A stretch of 64,000 nucleotides of DNA from JAIQFF01 sp963788505 (GTDB taxonomy: Bacteria > Acidobacteriota > Terriglobia > Terriglobales > Acidobacteriaceae), in contig CAWBGY010000008.1 in NCBI GenBank assembly GCA_963788505.1, forward strand, positions 1-64,000, read 5' to 3'. Below, piece by piece: positions 1-8,723 of the stretch (its first letter is position 1; each line of letters begins with the position of its first letter). Below the pieces are notes generated by a model, which had not been told where the DNA came from, made no database searches, and saw only the letters and a list, made by a program, of their open reading frames with translations. The position numbers were made by a program, and so were the translations under genes.

Positions 1-40
1 AGCTGGCCCGGCCGCAAGCCGCGCTCCCGCTGAGTCGTCC

Positions 41-745
41 GTGGAAAACTACTTCAATTATTTCACCGAAATCGAAGAGCAGTTTCAACGGCGCCGGGGC
101 GGCGGCTTGCTACTTTCCACTTGGATTGGGCGCTGATCGAAACCTGGAAGGACGCCGGCATTCCGCTCGAAGCCGTGTTGCGCGGCATCGACGGGGCATT
201 CGAGCGCTACGCGAAACGCCCCACGCCCCGCAAGGTAAACAGCTTGGCCTATTGTGCCCAGGAAGTGCTGGCTGCCGCCGAAGAAATGAAGGAGGGCGGG
301 GCGAGGCGCGCCTACGGGAGAGAAGCCGAGCGCCCGGCCGGCAGGCTTTCAGGCCCAGGACATTGTGCCGCCTTTCTGCTTGGCGCAATGCCGACATTTT
401 GCTCACGGCAAAACTGCCGGAGCGTCCGGCATTTCAGGACTGGCGGCAGCGCGGACCGCGGCGGCGACGTTACGTGAACTGGCAGCCGAAATGGAAAACA
501 CTGCGCCGCGGCTGGAGGACCTGGAGCGGCGGCTTACCGTGCTGGAAGATAAGTTGCTTGCCGTGATCATGGCCGCAACCCCCGATGACGAGATTGTCGC
601 GGTGCGGGCTGAGGCAGATCGCGAACTGAGCCCTTACCGCCGCAAGATGCCGGCGGCGCAGATCGATCAATTGCAGAAGCAGTATCTGCACAAGAGATTG
701 CTGGAGAAGTACGGCCTGCCCCGATTGAGTCTTTTCTATATGTAG
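41..745 (+). pseudogene. Conserved hypothetical protein, broken by several frameshifts
   Basis: A single protein can be read only by changing frame several times. A GTG at 41 opens a segment beginning ENYFNYFTEIEEQF. At about 118-121 the reading must move to the next frame (STLDWALIETWKDAG), which fits loss of one T from a TTT run. Between about 340 and 425 two or three more shifts link QDIV, AAFLLG, NADILLTAKLPE and ASGISGLAAART. The last 300 bases are open and end in RLLEKYGLPRLSLFYM. The C-terminal half is predicted helical, with a short coiled coil near LEDLERRLTVLEDKL. I recall similar unnamed proteins from Acidobacteria but know no function. The first 33 bases may be the tail of an upstream gene ending in TGA at 31-33. 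The density of indels is unusual and may reflect poor consensus at a contig edge rather than true decay. Confidence 0.5.
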
Positions 746-815
746 GCGCGAGCGTCCCGCTCGTGCGGCGGCGTTCGTGGTGCTGCCGCACGAGCGGGAC
801 GCTCGCGCCTACATA
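740..815. repeat. Inverted-repeat element, family 1 (copy 1)
   Basis: The arms TGTAGGCGCGAGCGTCCCGC and its complement flank a short centre, forming a near-perfect hairpin of about 30 bp per arm. The stop codon of the preceding gene lies in the left arm. Full copies recur at 30861, 42666 and 49091, and single arms near 34961, 58538 and 62575. Confidence 0.9.
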
Positions 816-834
816 GTCCCTGTAGAATCGAGGC

Positions 835-2142
835 TTGCGACTCGACATCGAGAAACTGGTCTATGGCGGGGAAGGGCTGGCCCGATTGCCCGCCGACGAT
901 CACGGCCCCGGCAAAGCGGTGTTTGTACCGTTCGTGCTGCCCGGCGAAACCGTGGAAGCATCTCTCAACGAAGAAAAGCCCGGGTTCGCGCGCGCGCGTT
1001 TGGACGCGATTCCCACCGTCTCCCCTCGGCGCATCACTCCCCGCTGTTCATACTTTCAGCGCTGTGGCGGATGCGACTATCAGCACACTGACTACGAGCA
1101 TCAGCTGGGGATCAAGGCTGCCATCCTGAAGGAGAACTTGCGGCGCATTGCCAAGCTGGCATTGGACAAAGAGCTGCACATCCATCCTTCGCCGCCGTGG
1201 AACTATCGCAACCGCTCGCGGTTCAAGGTCGAGACCGCACCGGACTTCGCGCTCGGATATTACAAGTTCAATTCTCACGAGTTGCTGCCGGTGGAAGAGT
1301 GCCCGATCAGCTCGCCATTGATCAACCGCGCGCTGACTGCGGTGTGGCAATTGGGACGCGCAGGCAAAGTTCCATCCGCGATTCAGGAGATTGAATTCTT
1401 CGCCAATAGCGACGACACGCAACTGCTGTCGGAAGTTTATTGTTCGCCCGATGCGGGCGCCCCTGCGGAGCCCTTCGCCGGGGAGCTGAGGACGGCTCTG
1501 CCGGAGGTCTGCGGCGTCGGCTTCTTCGCGGCCCGCGCCGGGAAGGCGGACGCTCAGGGTAATCCGAAGCAAATCAGCAGCAGTGGCGTCAGCAACCTCA
1601 TCTATGCCACCAGGCTTGCTTCCTACCGGGTCAGCGCGGGCGCATTTTTCCAGACCAACCGTTATCTGACGGACGAGCTTGTGGAGGTTGTTGTTCAGGG
1701 GCGGGACGCCAGCGCGTCTGGAACCGCCCTTGACCTCTATGCCGGGGTGGGACTTTTCTCTTCTGTCCTGAATCGGGAATTTGAACGTGTCATTGCGGTT
1801 GAGTCGTCACCGACTTCTCATGCCGATCTGCTATACAATTCGCCCGCTAACGTGAAGGCGGTTTGCGCCACCACGGAGCAGTATCTGGAAAATGCGGCGG
1901 GCAAGCTGCGCCCTCATTGGGTTGTCGTAGATCCACCACGCGGTGGGTTGGGCGAGAGGGTGATCAAGGGACTGGTGAAGTTGGGAGCGCCTCGCATGAC
2001 CTACGTTTCGTGCGATCCGGCAACCTTCTCGCGTGATCTGGCCCGCCTGCTCCAATCCGGATACCACGTGGAAGAGGCGCACCTGGTGGATTTATTTCCT
2101 CAGACCTACCATCTGGAGAGCGTGTTTCATCTCGTCCGCTAA
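835..2142 (+). CDS. rlmD: 23S rRNA (uracil-5-)-methyltransferase, TrmA/RlmD family
   Basis: This is a SAM-dependent RNA methyltransferase that makes 5-methyluridine, most likely in 23S rRNA. Cys71, Cys77 and Cys80 (CSYFQRCGGC) with Cys156 match the family's [4Fe-4S] cluster ligands. The C-terminal half is a Rossmann methyltransferase domain with DLYAGVGLF (SAM binding), VVDPPRGGL, and the catalytic nucleophile Cys393 in VSCDPATF. The length (435 aa) is normal for the family. The start is a TTG at 835, because the conserved N-terminus (RLDIEKLVYGGEGLAR) begins directly after it and no ATG is available. The assignment to RlmD/RumA rather than RlmC or TrmA rests on the Fe-S motif and is less certain than the family. 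Confidence 0.85.
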   Translation: MRLDIEKLVYGGEGLARLPADDHGPGKAVFVPFVLPGETVEASLNEEKPGFARARLDAIPTVSPRRITPRCSYFQRCGGCDYQHTDYEHQLGIKAAILKENLRRIAKLALDKELHIHPSPPWNYRNRSRFKVETAPDFALGYYKFNSHELLPVEECPISSPLINRALTAVWQLGRAGKVPSAIQEIEFFANSDDTQLLSEVYCSPDAGAPAEPFAGELRTALPEVCGVGFFAARAGKADAQGNPKQISSSGVSNLIYATRLASYRVSAGAFFQTNRYLTDELVEVVVQGRDASASGTALDLYAGVGLFSSVLNREFERVIAVESSPTSHADLLYNSPANVKAVCATTEQYLENAAGKLRPHWVVVDPPRGGLGERVIKGLVKLGAPRMTYVSCDPATFSRDLARLLQSGYHVEEAHLVDLFPQTYHLESVFHLVR

Positions 2143-2188
2143 CACCACTGCCTCGCCGCATTGAATCCGGTTCTGGGAATCTGATTTT

Positions 2189-4805
2189 GTGAATCCTCCA
2201 GCCCACTCGCGCTCCGGTCTCGCTTCGACTCCAGGTGGACGGCAGCCATTGCTCTGGGCCGCGCTCGCCTTTGCCGCGGGTATTGCCACTGGTGTTCATG
2301 CCTGGAGGCCGCCACTCTGGTGGGTGGTCGCATGGGCCGTCTTTGCCTGGTCGGGCGCGTACTGGTTCCGGCGGCGGGGCCAGACAGCTTTGGTTGTGGG
2401 ATGGGGAGCGCTGTTTCTTCTGGGAGCGCTCATGGTTCAAGTCCGTGGCCCGGAAGAGGCGGGAAATGCCGGCGTGCTTCGATTTGCCGATGGGACAGAG
2501 CTCATGGTCACTGCCCATGTCACCAAGGAGGGCCCTCCGCAGGAAGATGGCGCTGGCAGCGTCCGGCAAAGGATCGAGGTCGAAACCGAACAGATCGTAA
2601 GAGACGGCGAGAGCTTCGCGGTCAATTCCGGCTTGCGCATCAACGTCTACGATCAACAAGCGAAGAGGGCGGGCAAGCCGGATCAAGGCGTAGTGGCCAC
2701 TCGCACATTCCGCTATGGAGAGCGCCTGCGGTTTCCCGCCAAAATCTTCCCGCCGCGCAATTACCGCGATCCGGGCGCCTTCGACTACCGGGGTTATCTG
2801 GCGGAGAACGGAATCGTCGCGCTGGCCTTGACCAAGGCGGCAAACGTCGAGGTCCTTCCCGGTTTCGCCGGCAGCCGGGCTGAACTGTGGCGATCGCGAA
2901 TCCATCGCAGCGTCATCGACAAAATCCATGCGCTGTGGCCGCCGCGCCAAGCCGCGCTGATGGATGCCATGGTGATCGGTGAAGACGCGTTCATCAACCG
3001 CCCGACTCGCGCGGATTTCCAGCGCTCGGGCACCTATCACGTGCTGGTGGTTTCGGGGATGAATGTAAGCATCCTCGCCCTGGTGACGTTCTGGTTTCTG
3101 CGCCGGCTGCGGATCAGCGATATTCTGGCGAGCGCCATCACGGTCTCGCTCATGGTGGCGTATGCGCTGCTGACCGCGCTGGGCTCTCCGGTCTGGCGGG
3201 CCACGCTGATGCTGGCACTCTATCTGGGAGCGCGGCTGCTCTATCGCGAGAAGTCGATGCTCAACGCCATTGGGGCGGCGGCGCTGGGCTTGTTGGTGGT
3301 GAATCCGCAGGTCCTGTTCGGCGCCAGTTTCCAGTTGACCTTCTTGTGCGTCTGGCTGGTTGCCGCGGTGGGACTACCCATTCTGGAGCGCACGACGCAG
3401 CCCTACGTCCGAGGTTCAAGACATCTCGACTCAATTTCCTATGACTTTGTTCTTCCCGCGAAAGTCGTGCAATTCCGTCTGGATTTGCGAATGATTGCCG
3501 GCCGGTTGCAGCGCTTTGCCGGCCGCCGCATTCCCTTGCCGGCGCTTGCTGTGGTTTCGCGCGTGCATGATGGGAACCGCGGAAGTGCTCCTGATTTCAG
3601 TGGTCATGCAAATCGGGCTCGCACTTCCGATGGCCTACTACTTCCACCGCGCCACGGTCATGGGATTGCCGGCCAACATGCTGGTGGTGCCTTTGGTGGA
3701 ATTACTGATGCCGGCGGCGGTCGCAGCCCTGGGGTTCGGTTATGTCTCGCACGTCCTGGCAAAAATTCCAGCGCTGATTGCGGGCTTCGCACTCGAAGGC
3801 ATCGCCGGAACGGTGCACTGGCTGGGCGGACTGCGGGTCGCCGATCTGCGCGTGCCGACACCGGGGACTGGCGTGATCCTGTTGAGCGCTCTGTCGATCG
3901 CATTGGCCATGGCCCTGGTTCGCCGCCGGCCCGGGCTGGCTGCGGGGGGATTGGCCGCGCTCGCCGCCAGTGCGCTCTGGATTTCCGCAGTTCCGCCGCG
4001 TCCCCAGATTCGGCCCGCCGTGCTGGAGATGACAGCGATCGATGTGGGGCAGGGAGACTCAATCCTGCTGGTATCGCCCAAGGGCCGCACTTTGCTGGTG
4101 GACGCCGGAGGTCTGCCGCGCTGGGTGCACTCGGATTTGGATATCGGCGAAGACGTGGTGTCGCCGTACCTTTGGTCGCGCGCCATCAGCCGGCTCGACG
4201 CCGTTGCCATCACTCACCCGCATGCCGACCACATGGGGGGAGCGGCGGCGATTCTGGCCAACTTCCGGCCGCGGGAGTTGTGGCTGGGTGACGGCTCGGC
4301 TCCCGAGATGAAGGCTTTGCTGCAGCAGGCGCAGGAACTGGGCGTGCACGTGATTCGCCGTCAGGCGGGCGACCGTTTCAACTTTGGCGGCGCCGAGGTT
4401 CGCGTCCTGGCCCCCGGCCCAGAGGACCTTGCCGCGCGGCGCAATGATGAATCGCTGGTGCTGAAACTGGTTTACGGAAAAACATCGGCCCTGCTGGAAG
4501 GCGACGCGGAAAAGAAATCAGAACAGCGAATTGCAGAAGAACATCCGGAAGCTGACTTGCTCAAGGTGGCGCACCATGGCAGCGCAACTTCCACCATTCC
4601 TCTGCTCCTCGACCGCGTGCATCCCCGATTCGCCGTGATTTCCGTGGGAGCGCGCAATACCTATGGCCACCCGCGTGGAGAAGTTCTGGCCCGGCTGGGC
4701 CAGGCCCACGTCATGACCTACCGCACCGATCTCGACGGCGCGGTCAGCTTCTATCTCGACGGCAAGACCGTCAGTCCTGGTCTTTCTCGGGCGGAAGTCC
4801 ACTGA
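2189..4805 (+). pseudogene. comEC: ComEC/Rec2 DNA-uptake channel, single frameshift
   Basis: ComEC is the inner-membrane channel that carries single-stranded DNA into the cytoplasm during natural transformation. From a GTG at 2189 the frame encodes N-terminal membrane segments, a soluble DUF4131-type domain with YRDPGAFDYRGYLAENGI, and the ComEC core (YHVLVVSGMNVSILALVTFW). Homology then moves by one base between about 3545 and 3575. The next frame continues with AEVLLISVVMQIGLALPMAY, more membrane segments, and a metallo-beta-lactamase domain (DVGQGDSILL, then the metal motif THPHADHMGG) to the stop at 4805. The two parts together give a full-length protein of about 870 residues, so a one-base insertion is the simplest reading. 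The 3' end overlaps the convergent DUF2007 gene by 35 bp. Confidence 0.8.
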
Positions 4806-5091
4806 TGTCGATTTCCGCGGTCTCGTCGCTGCCTGGGGCCTGGCGATATTCCTCGATCAGGCGCAGGGCGCGGTCCGCATCTTCTTCCCGCACCAGGATA
4901 ATGGTGCCGCCGACTCCGGGGAGAATATCCTGCTGGGCACTCAGGGAAGTGATATCGGAATCGATCCCGGTGGATTCCAGCAGACCGCGCACGACCAGGG
5001 CTTCGGATTCCTGTTCGGTATCGAACACGCGCACCAGCTTCTCATTGGGATTGGGGCGGGGATTGGAACGCGCAGCGGGACGTTCGTTCAT
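4771..5091 (-). CDS. DUF2007-family small protein
   Basis: This is a small soluble protein with a DUF2007 domain (putative signal-transducing protein): LVRVFDTEQESEALVVRGLLESTGID followed by ILVREEDADRALRLIEEY. The family resembles a ferredoxin-like fold of unknown ligand. I chose the ATG at 5091 over one 33 bases upstream because GGAGGA lies six to seven bases before it, giving MNERPAARSN as N-terminus. The gene converges on comEC and overlaps its 3' end. Function is not established. Confidence 0.75.
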   Translation of the reverse strand: MNERPAARSNPRPNPNEKLVRVFDTEQESEALVVRGLLESTGIDSDITSLSAQQDILPGVGGTIILVREEDADRALRLIEEYRQAPGSDETAEIDISGLPPEKDQD

Positions 5092-5356
5092 AGTTCCTCC
5101 GATCGGGGCAGCGGACGACGGCACGCATCAAGCCTGCCGATCCTGGTTCGGTCGGGCAGCGCTCTGATTGTAACCTGATCGGTCGGGGTAACCGAAGTCC
5201 TGCACCCTGGAGATGTTGCGTTCGCTTCCGAATGCCGACAGAATAGGACCCAGGGGCAGAGCGCAACGCCCGGTTGCAGCCGAGCATCGAAACAGGAAGG
5301 CGGCGTTCGGGCAGTGGTGGATTTTGAGCCGTGATGATGAACCGTCTGGGGGCGCA

Positions 5357-5626
5357 ATGAATAATCGGGAGAGGGCTGAGCTCTCCACACATCTGACCGA
5401 GAAGGAACAGGAAGCAAGAGACATCCGGCGATTACAGCTCATGATGAGTATGGTGATGTCGGTGATCGGCCAGGACGGCAACCTGACCGTGGAAGAAGCC
5501 TCCGAACTGGTGGCCGGCGCCAAACGCGCGGCCCTGGCCATGTTCCCGGACAAAGAACTGGCCTACGACATCCTCTACAAACCGCGATTGCAGCGGCTGA
5601 TGAACGAACGCTTCCGGCTGCAGTAG
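5357..5626 (+). CDS. Small conserved hypothetical protein
   Basis: An 89-residue, probably all-helical soluble protein with MMSMVMSVIGQDGNLTVEEASELV and DKELAYDILYKPRLQRLM. I recall it as conserved in Acidobacteria but without a known role. The ATG at 5357 is preferred to 5213 because the residues before it are low-complexity and unlike the rest. The first copy of the accessory-region palindrome follows 171 bp downstream. Confidence 0.65.
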   Translation: MNNRERAELSTHLTEKEQEARDIRRLQLMMSMVMSVIGQDGNLTVEEASELVAGAKRAALAMFPDKELAYDILYKPRLQRLMNERFRLQ

Positions 5627-5796
5627 AAACACAGATCAAGACGTCCGCTCGAAACCAATCCCGCCTGCGAACCGCCATGTTTTATACGCAATGCTCTGAC
5701 CGAGCGAAGCCATGTGCAGGCGGGATGCTGCGGCCTTGTGGAATGTACTGATTTCGAGTTATTTCCATTTGGAGCTGCCGCTCTCGCTGAGCGATT

Positions 5797-5887
5797 GTTG
5801 GCGGAAAAATCACCACTTCACTCACTGACCGGGGGCGGGCGAACAAACGGCGCGGACTGGTGAGAATGCCTGTTTACAGAAGTTGAG
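5797..5887. repeat. Accessory-region palindromic element, copy A
   Basis: Begins GTTGGCGGAAAAATCACC, continues CACTCACTGACCGGG, then GGCGAACAAACGGCGC, and ends with TGCCTGTTTACAGAAGTTGA. It shares all four blocks with copy G (15588-15672), the most regular copy. It is the first member of a family found only between 5.8 and 15.7 kb. Confidence 0.8.
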
Positions 5888-6053
5888 ACTCTTCCGGTCT
5901 GACCGTAATCCCGCTGCAGGTCACTGACGAGCTCCAGTCGACCTCGAGACTCACCAGAAAGGAAGCGTTCAGCAGATTCGCAGGGTTTGCGATCACCTCT
6001 TCATGCTCCACTGCCAACCAATAGGGTATCCGCGCCTCCTGGAAGTTGATCAC
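5874..6053 (-). CDS. Possible small protein (59 aa)
   Basis: A GTG-started frame on the minus strand encodes VINFQEARIPYWLAVEHEEV, then ANLLNASFLVSLEVDW, and stops inside palindrome copy A. Amino-acid composition looks protein-like and a weak AAGGA lies about 11 bases upstream, but no family is recognised. It may be a real small gene or the remnant of a longer one. Confidence 0.3.
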   Translation of the reverse strand: MINFQEARIPYWLAVEHEEVIANPANLLNASFLVSLEVDWSSSVTCSGITVRPEESQLL

Positions 6054-6076
6054 GCTTAGAAAATGTCCTTGCTATA

Positions 6077-6091
6077 CTCTATACTATAGAG
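6077..6091. promoter_or_regulatory. Palindromic operator candidate upstream of the membrane/regulator operon
   Basis: CTCTATA-C-TATAGAG is a perfect 7+1+7 palindrome in AT-rich DNA, 141 bp before the membrane-protein gene whose downstream partner is a winged-helix regulator. Autoregulation by that regulator is inferred from position only. Confidence 0.45.
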
Positions 6092-6232
6092 TACTCTGTA
6101 GCTATAGGACACTCCGGAATGGTTCCTGTACATGCTGCTTCAATATCAGCCGAGAAGCGATACGCCCGCGCTGCCGTGGGAACAAGGCGAGGGAATACGC
6201 GGTAATTCGAGCTTCGTCAAAGGAGAACTGCC

Positions 6233-6835
6233 ATGCAGGACCACACCACCGAGCAGGAACTGAAGGACAGGCTGAACCTCATCGAGAGCATGATCGCCGA
6301 GGGGCGCCGAAAAACAGAGAGCTGGGGATGGATGTTCGTCCTGTGGGGAGTTATTTACTATCTCGCCATCGCCTGGTCCGCGTGGAGTCACAGCGCGTGG
6401 GCTTGGCCGGTCACTGTCTTGATCGGTGTCGTCATCACTATTATCAGTGCTTGCTTGAAGACCGGAAATCGTCCGGGGACCACCCTGGGCCGGGCAATCG
6501 GCTCGATCTGGATTGCTTTGGGAATTTCGATGTTTCTGCTCTTTGTAGCCCTCGGCCTGAGTGGAAGACTGACCGATCAGCATCTCTTTGTGGCCGTGAT
6601 ATCGGCCATCCTTGGCATGGCCAACGGAGCCTCAGCCCTGACTCTTCGATGGAAGGTTCAGTTTGCGTGCGCGATCGTGTGGTGGGCGGCGGCTGTGGCT
6701 ACATCCTTTGGCACCGATGTGCAGAGCACGATCGTGTTTCTGGTCGCCATCTTTCTCTGCCAGATCGTGTTCGGCATCTACGGCGTGGTCGCCGAAGGGC
6801 AGGAGCGCAAACGACGCGGTCTAATCCATGCCTGA
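6233..6835 (+). CDS. Multi-pass membrane protein, operon partner of an HTH regulator
   Basis: A 200-residue protein with a charged N-terminus (QELKDRLNLIESMIAEGRRK) followed by five to six hydrophobic segments, for example WMFVLWGVIYYLAIAW, VTVLIGVVITIISACL and IVFLVAIFLCQIVFGIYGVV. No catalytic motif is visible. A GGAGAACTGCC sequence precedes the ATG. It overlaps the next gene, a winged-helix regulator, by 8 bp, so the pair is almost certainly co-transcribed. In such pairs the membrane protein is often the regulated target or a sensor; this is inference. Confidence 0.75.
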   Translation: MQDHTTEQELKDRLNLIESMIAEGRRKTESWGWMFVLWGVIYYLAIAWSAWSHSAWAWPVTVLIGVVITIISACLKTGNRPGTTLGRAIGSIWIALGISMFLLFVALGLSGRLTDQHLFVAVISAILGMANGASALTLRWKVQFACAIVWWAAAVATSFGTDVQSTIVFLVAIFLCQIVFGIYGVVAEGQERKRRGLIHA

Positions 6836-7130
6836 TTTACCCGAGCTCAATCCCGTAGTTCACGGCAGGCTGCGCCTGGCCCTGCTTTCGCTGCTCAGCG
6901 GCGTGGAAGAGGCTGAGTTTACATGGCTCCGCGCCAAGACTGAGGCCACAGACGGCAACCTGGGCGCGCAACTGCTAAAGCTCGAAGAAGCCGGCTACGT
7001 GGCTGTCAAAAAGAAGTTCGTCTTGCGCAAGCCGCAAACCCTCTATCGCATTACCGAGACCGGACGGCAAGCCCTCACCGAATACGTACAGGCATTGAAA
7101 CAATTGCTTGGCCCAGCCATCGATGTGTAG
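6828..7130 (+). CDS. Winged-helix transcriptional regulator (MarR/PadR-like)
   Basis: A 100-residue DNA-binding protein of the short winged-helix type used by stand-alone MarR-like regulators: LRLALLSLLSGVEEAEFTWL (first helix), DGNLGAQLLKLEEAGYV (recognition-helix region), then KPQTLYRITETGRQAL (the wing). It overlaps the upstream membrane-protein gene by 8 bp. The CTCTATA palindrome before the operon is its most likely binding site. There is no ligand-binding domain beyond the wing. Copy B of the palindromic element lies 151 bp downstream. Confidence 0.8.
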   Translation: MPDLPELNPVVHGRLRLALLSLLSGVEEAEFTWLRAKTEATDGNLGAQLLKLEEAGYVAVKKKFVLRKPQTLYRITETGRQALTEYVQALKQLLGPAIDV

Positions 7131-7280
7131 AGCGCGCTCATACTGGCCCTGGTTGCCGCATCGCACACCCGTCCTGGCTACCCTTGGGGTATTTATGAAA
7201 GACACTGTAATCAATTTCTTCGAACTATGTTCTTAAGGCCCACGATCATTCGAGGGTGCCGGAGTAGGGATGTAGATCTC

Positions 7281-7378
7281 GCGATCGTTGACGTAACATC
7301 GCGATTTCACCCGTTAACCGGGGGGCGGCGAAGAAACGGCGCAACCTTGCGCTAACGCCTGGTTACGTCAACTATCGC
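7281..7378. repeat. Accessory-region palindromic element, copy B
   Basis: The ends form a 17-bp inverted repeat with one mismatch: GCGATCGTTGACGTAAC at 7281-7297 and GTTACGTCAACTATCGC at 7362-7378. The interior carries ATCGCGATTTCACCCGTTAA, GGCGGCGAAGAAACGGCGCA and CTAACGCCTG, which align with the blocks of the other copies. It has the cleanest terminal pairing of the set. The rest of the 7131-7454 gap holds only a terminator. Confidence 0.85.
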
Positions 7379-7400
7379 GCCTCGACGCTCCGGGTGATGC

Positions 7401-7431
7401 AAAAGAAAAGCCGCCGAGACATCGGGCGGCT
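7401..7431 (-). terminator. Rho-independent terminator of the beta-helix gene
   Basis: Read on the minus strand: AGCCGCC, a 9-base loop, GGCGGCT, then TTTTCTTTT, beginning 24 bp beyond the stop codon at 7455. Stem of seven G/C-rich pairs with a T tract. Confidence 0.8.
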
Positions 7432-7454
7432 GATCTCGTGGCAGGGTGGGCATT

Positions 7455-8387
7455 TTATTTCAAGTCTTTTAGCTGCGATTTGCTGGCAGGCTCAACGCAG
7501 TTTGTATTACCGCCTGTTGTTTCGACCAAGCGAGTAATCGGAAATTGCGGCTCGCAGTCTACGTCGAGACCACTCAAGTTACCCGTTATGTTGGCCCCGA
7601 GGAATACCGCGAAAGAGCCGTCGTCCAGGTGGACACCGACCCCGCTGTTAGCGGTTATGGTCGGACCCTGAAACGTTGCTGAGCTATTGCCGACGAGTAT
7701 CGTGCCATCACCGTTCCCACTGATCGTACCGCCGCGGAGTCGCACGTGGGAGTCGGCCGCCTCAATGCCAACAGCGTTGTTGAGAAAGCTGGAATTGGAA
7801 GCTACGAAGTAAGCCCCGAACGATGCGACTACTCCTTTATCTGCATTGCCCTTGAAGACATCATTACTGCTGAACATTTGCGAACCATCGCTCACCACTG
7901 AACCGCGGAACCCACTATTTTGGATCACATTGCTTTCTAGAAAGGCATGGGAAGCACCACTTACAAGCAGACCTATCCCTGCACTATCCTGAATCGTGTT
8001 GCCAGTCAGGTAGCAGACACTTGCGGTATTGCATAAGACTCCCCCCGCCCCGCTGGTGATCGTGAATCCCTGCACGGTCACGCTGTGCGAGTCCTCAATT
8101 TCCACGACCACCGAGTTTCCCCCGGAGCGATCCGTGAGTGAGGCTCCCGTTTTGGTGATCAGCGTCAGTCGATCCATACTTCGAATCACGAGGTTTTCAT
8201 TGCAACCGCCCGAAACAGTTACTATGTTCGGCCCTACCGGATTGGTCTTCGCAAGCAAATGCAGAACTTTAGAAATGGATTCGTGTTTGTCGCAATTCAC
8301 GGTTAGATTCGCTGCCTGAGCACACTGGCTTGCCGCGCCGATGGCCGCCAGCAGAAAAAATACAAAAAACCTTGCGCCTGGCCTCAT
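7455..8387 (-). CDS. Secreted right-handed beta-helix protein
   Basis: A signal peptide (MRPGARFFVFFLLAAIGAAS, with cleavage near CAQA-A) precedes repeated short strands typical of a parallel beta-helix. Examples are VEIEDSHSVTVQGFTITSGA, CYLTGNTIQDSAGIGLLVSG, HAFLESNVIQNSGFRGSVVS and VRLRGGTISGNGDGTILVGN. The N-G/S turn pattern about every 20-25 residues fits pectate-lyase-like or copper-binding NosD-like repeats. Catalytic residues cannot be assigned. Four cysteines may form disulfides after export. The ATG at 8387 is preferred because AGGAG lies upstream of it. An outer-surface or periplasmic carbohydrate-binding role is possible but unproven. Confidence 0.7.
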   Translation of the reverse strand: MRPGARFFVFFLLAAIGAASQCAQAANLTVNCDKHESISKVLHLLAKTNPVGPNIVTVSGGCNENLVIRSMDRLTLITKTGASLTDRSGGNSVVVEIEDSHSVTVQGFTITSGAGGVLCNTASVCYLTGNTIQDSAGIGLLVSGASHAFLESNVIQNSGFRGSVVSDGSQMFSSNDVFKGNADKGVVASFGAYFVASNSSFLNNAVGIEAADSHVRLRGGTISGNGDGTILVGNSSATFQGPTITANSGVGVHLDDGSFAVFLGANITGNLSGLDVDCEPQFPITRLVETTGGNTNCVEPASKSQLKDLK

Positions 8388-8723
8388 GATGTTCTCCTCT
8401 CTCACGTCAGTGAGTGTGGTGCTTTTGCTGAGTTCGTATTGCCTCGCGTGCGAATACTCTTTGGTGGGTGAGTTCTGTCTTCACGGTTGAGCATAATGCC
8501 GCAAAACTAGGTGCCAGGACTGCGCAATTTGTAAACGTTCATGCGAGCGCCGATTGGGCGTCCGGACGAGCGTGAAAATCGGATTGACCTTTGGAGCGCA
8601 CGAGCGCCAGAAATGCAGCAGCCCCATTCGCGACCGGGCTGGAATACTACCCGGGGCTCTGGTATAAACAAGTGGCCTAAAAGGACAGTAAAGCCCGGGC
8701 CCAGCAGTGGATCGGAGCTTGAA
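8388..8723. other. Divergent intergenic region
   Basis: This region separates the minus-strand beta-helix gene from the plus-strand regulator-like gene and should hold both promoters. The plus-strand frame is already open from 8541, so the second gene may begin there. I see no repeat or RNA feature in it. Confidence 0.4.

Noticed and set aside
1964..3040. Long minus-strand reading frame across rlmD and comEC
   Set aside because: Antisense to two genes with strong family motifs; product has no recognisable domain.
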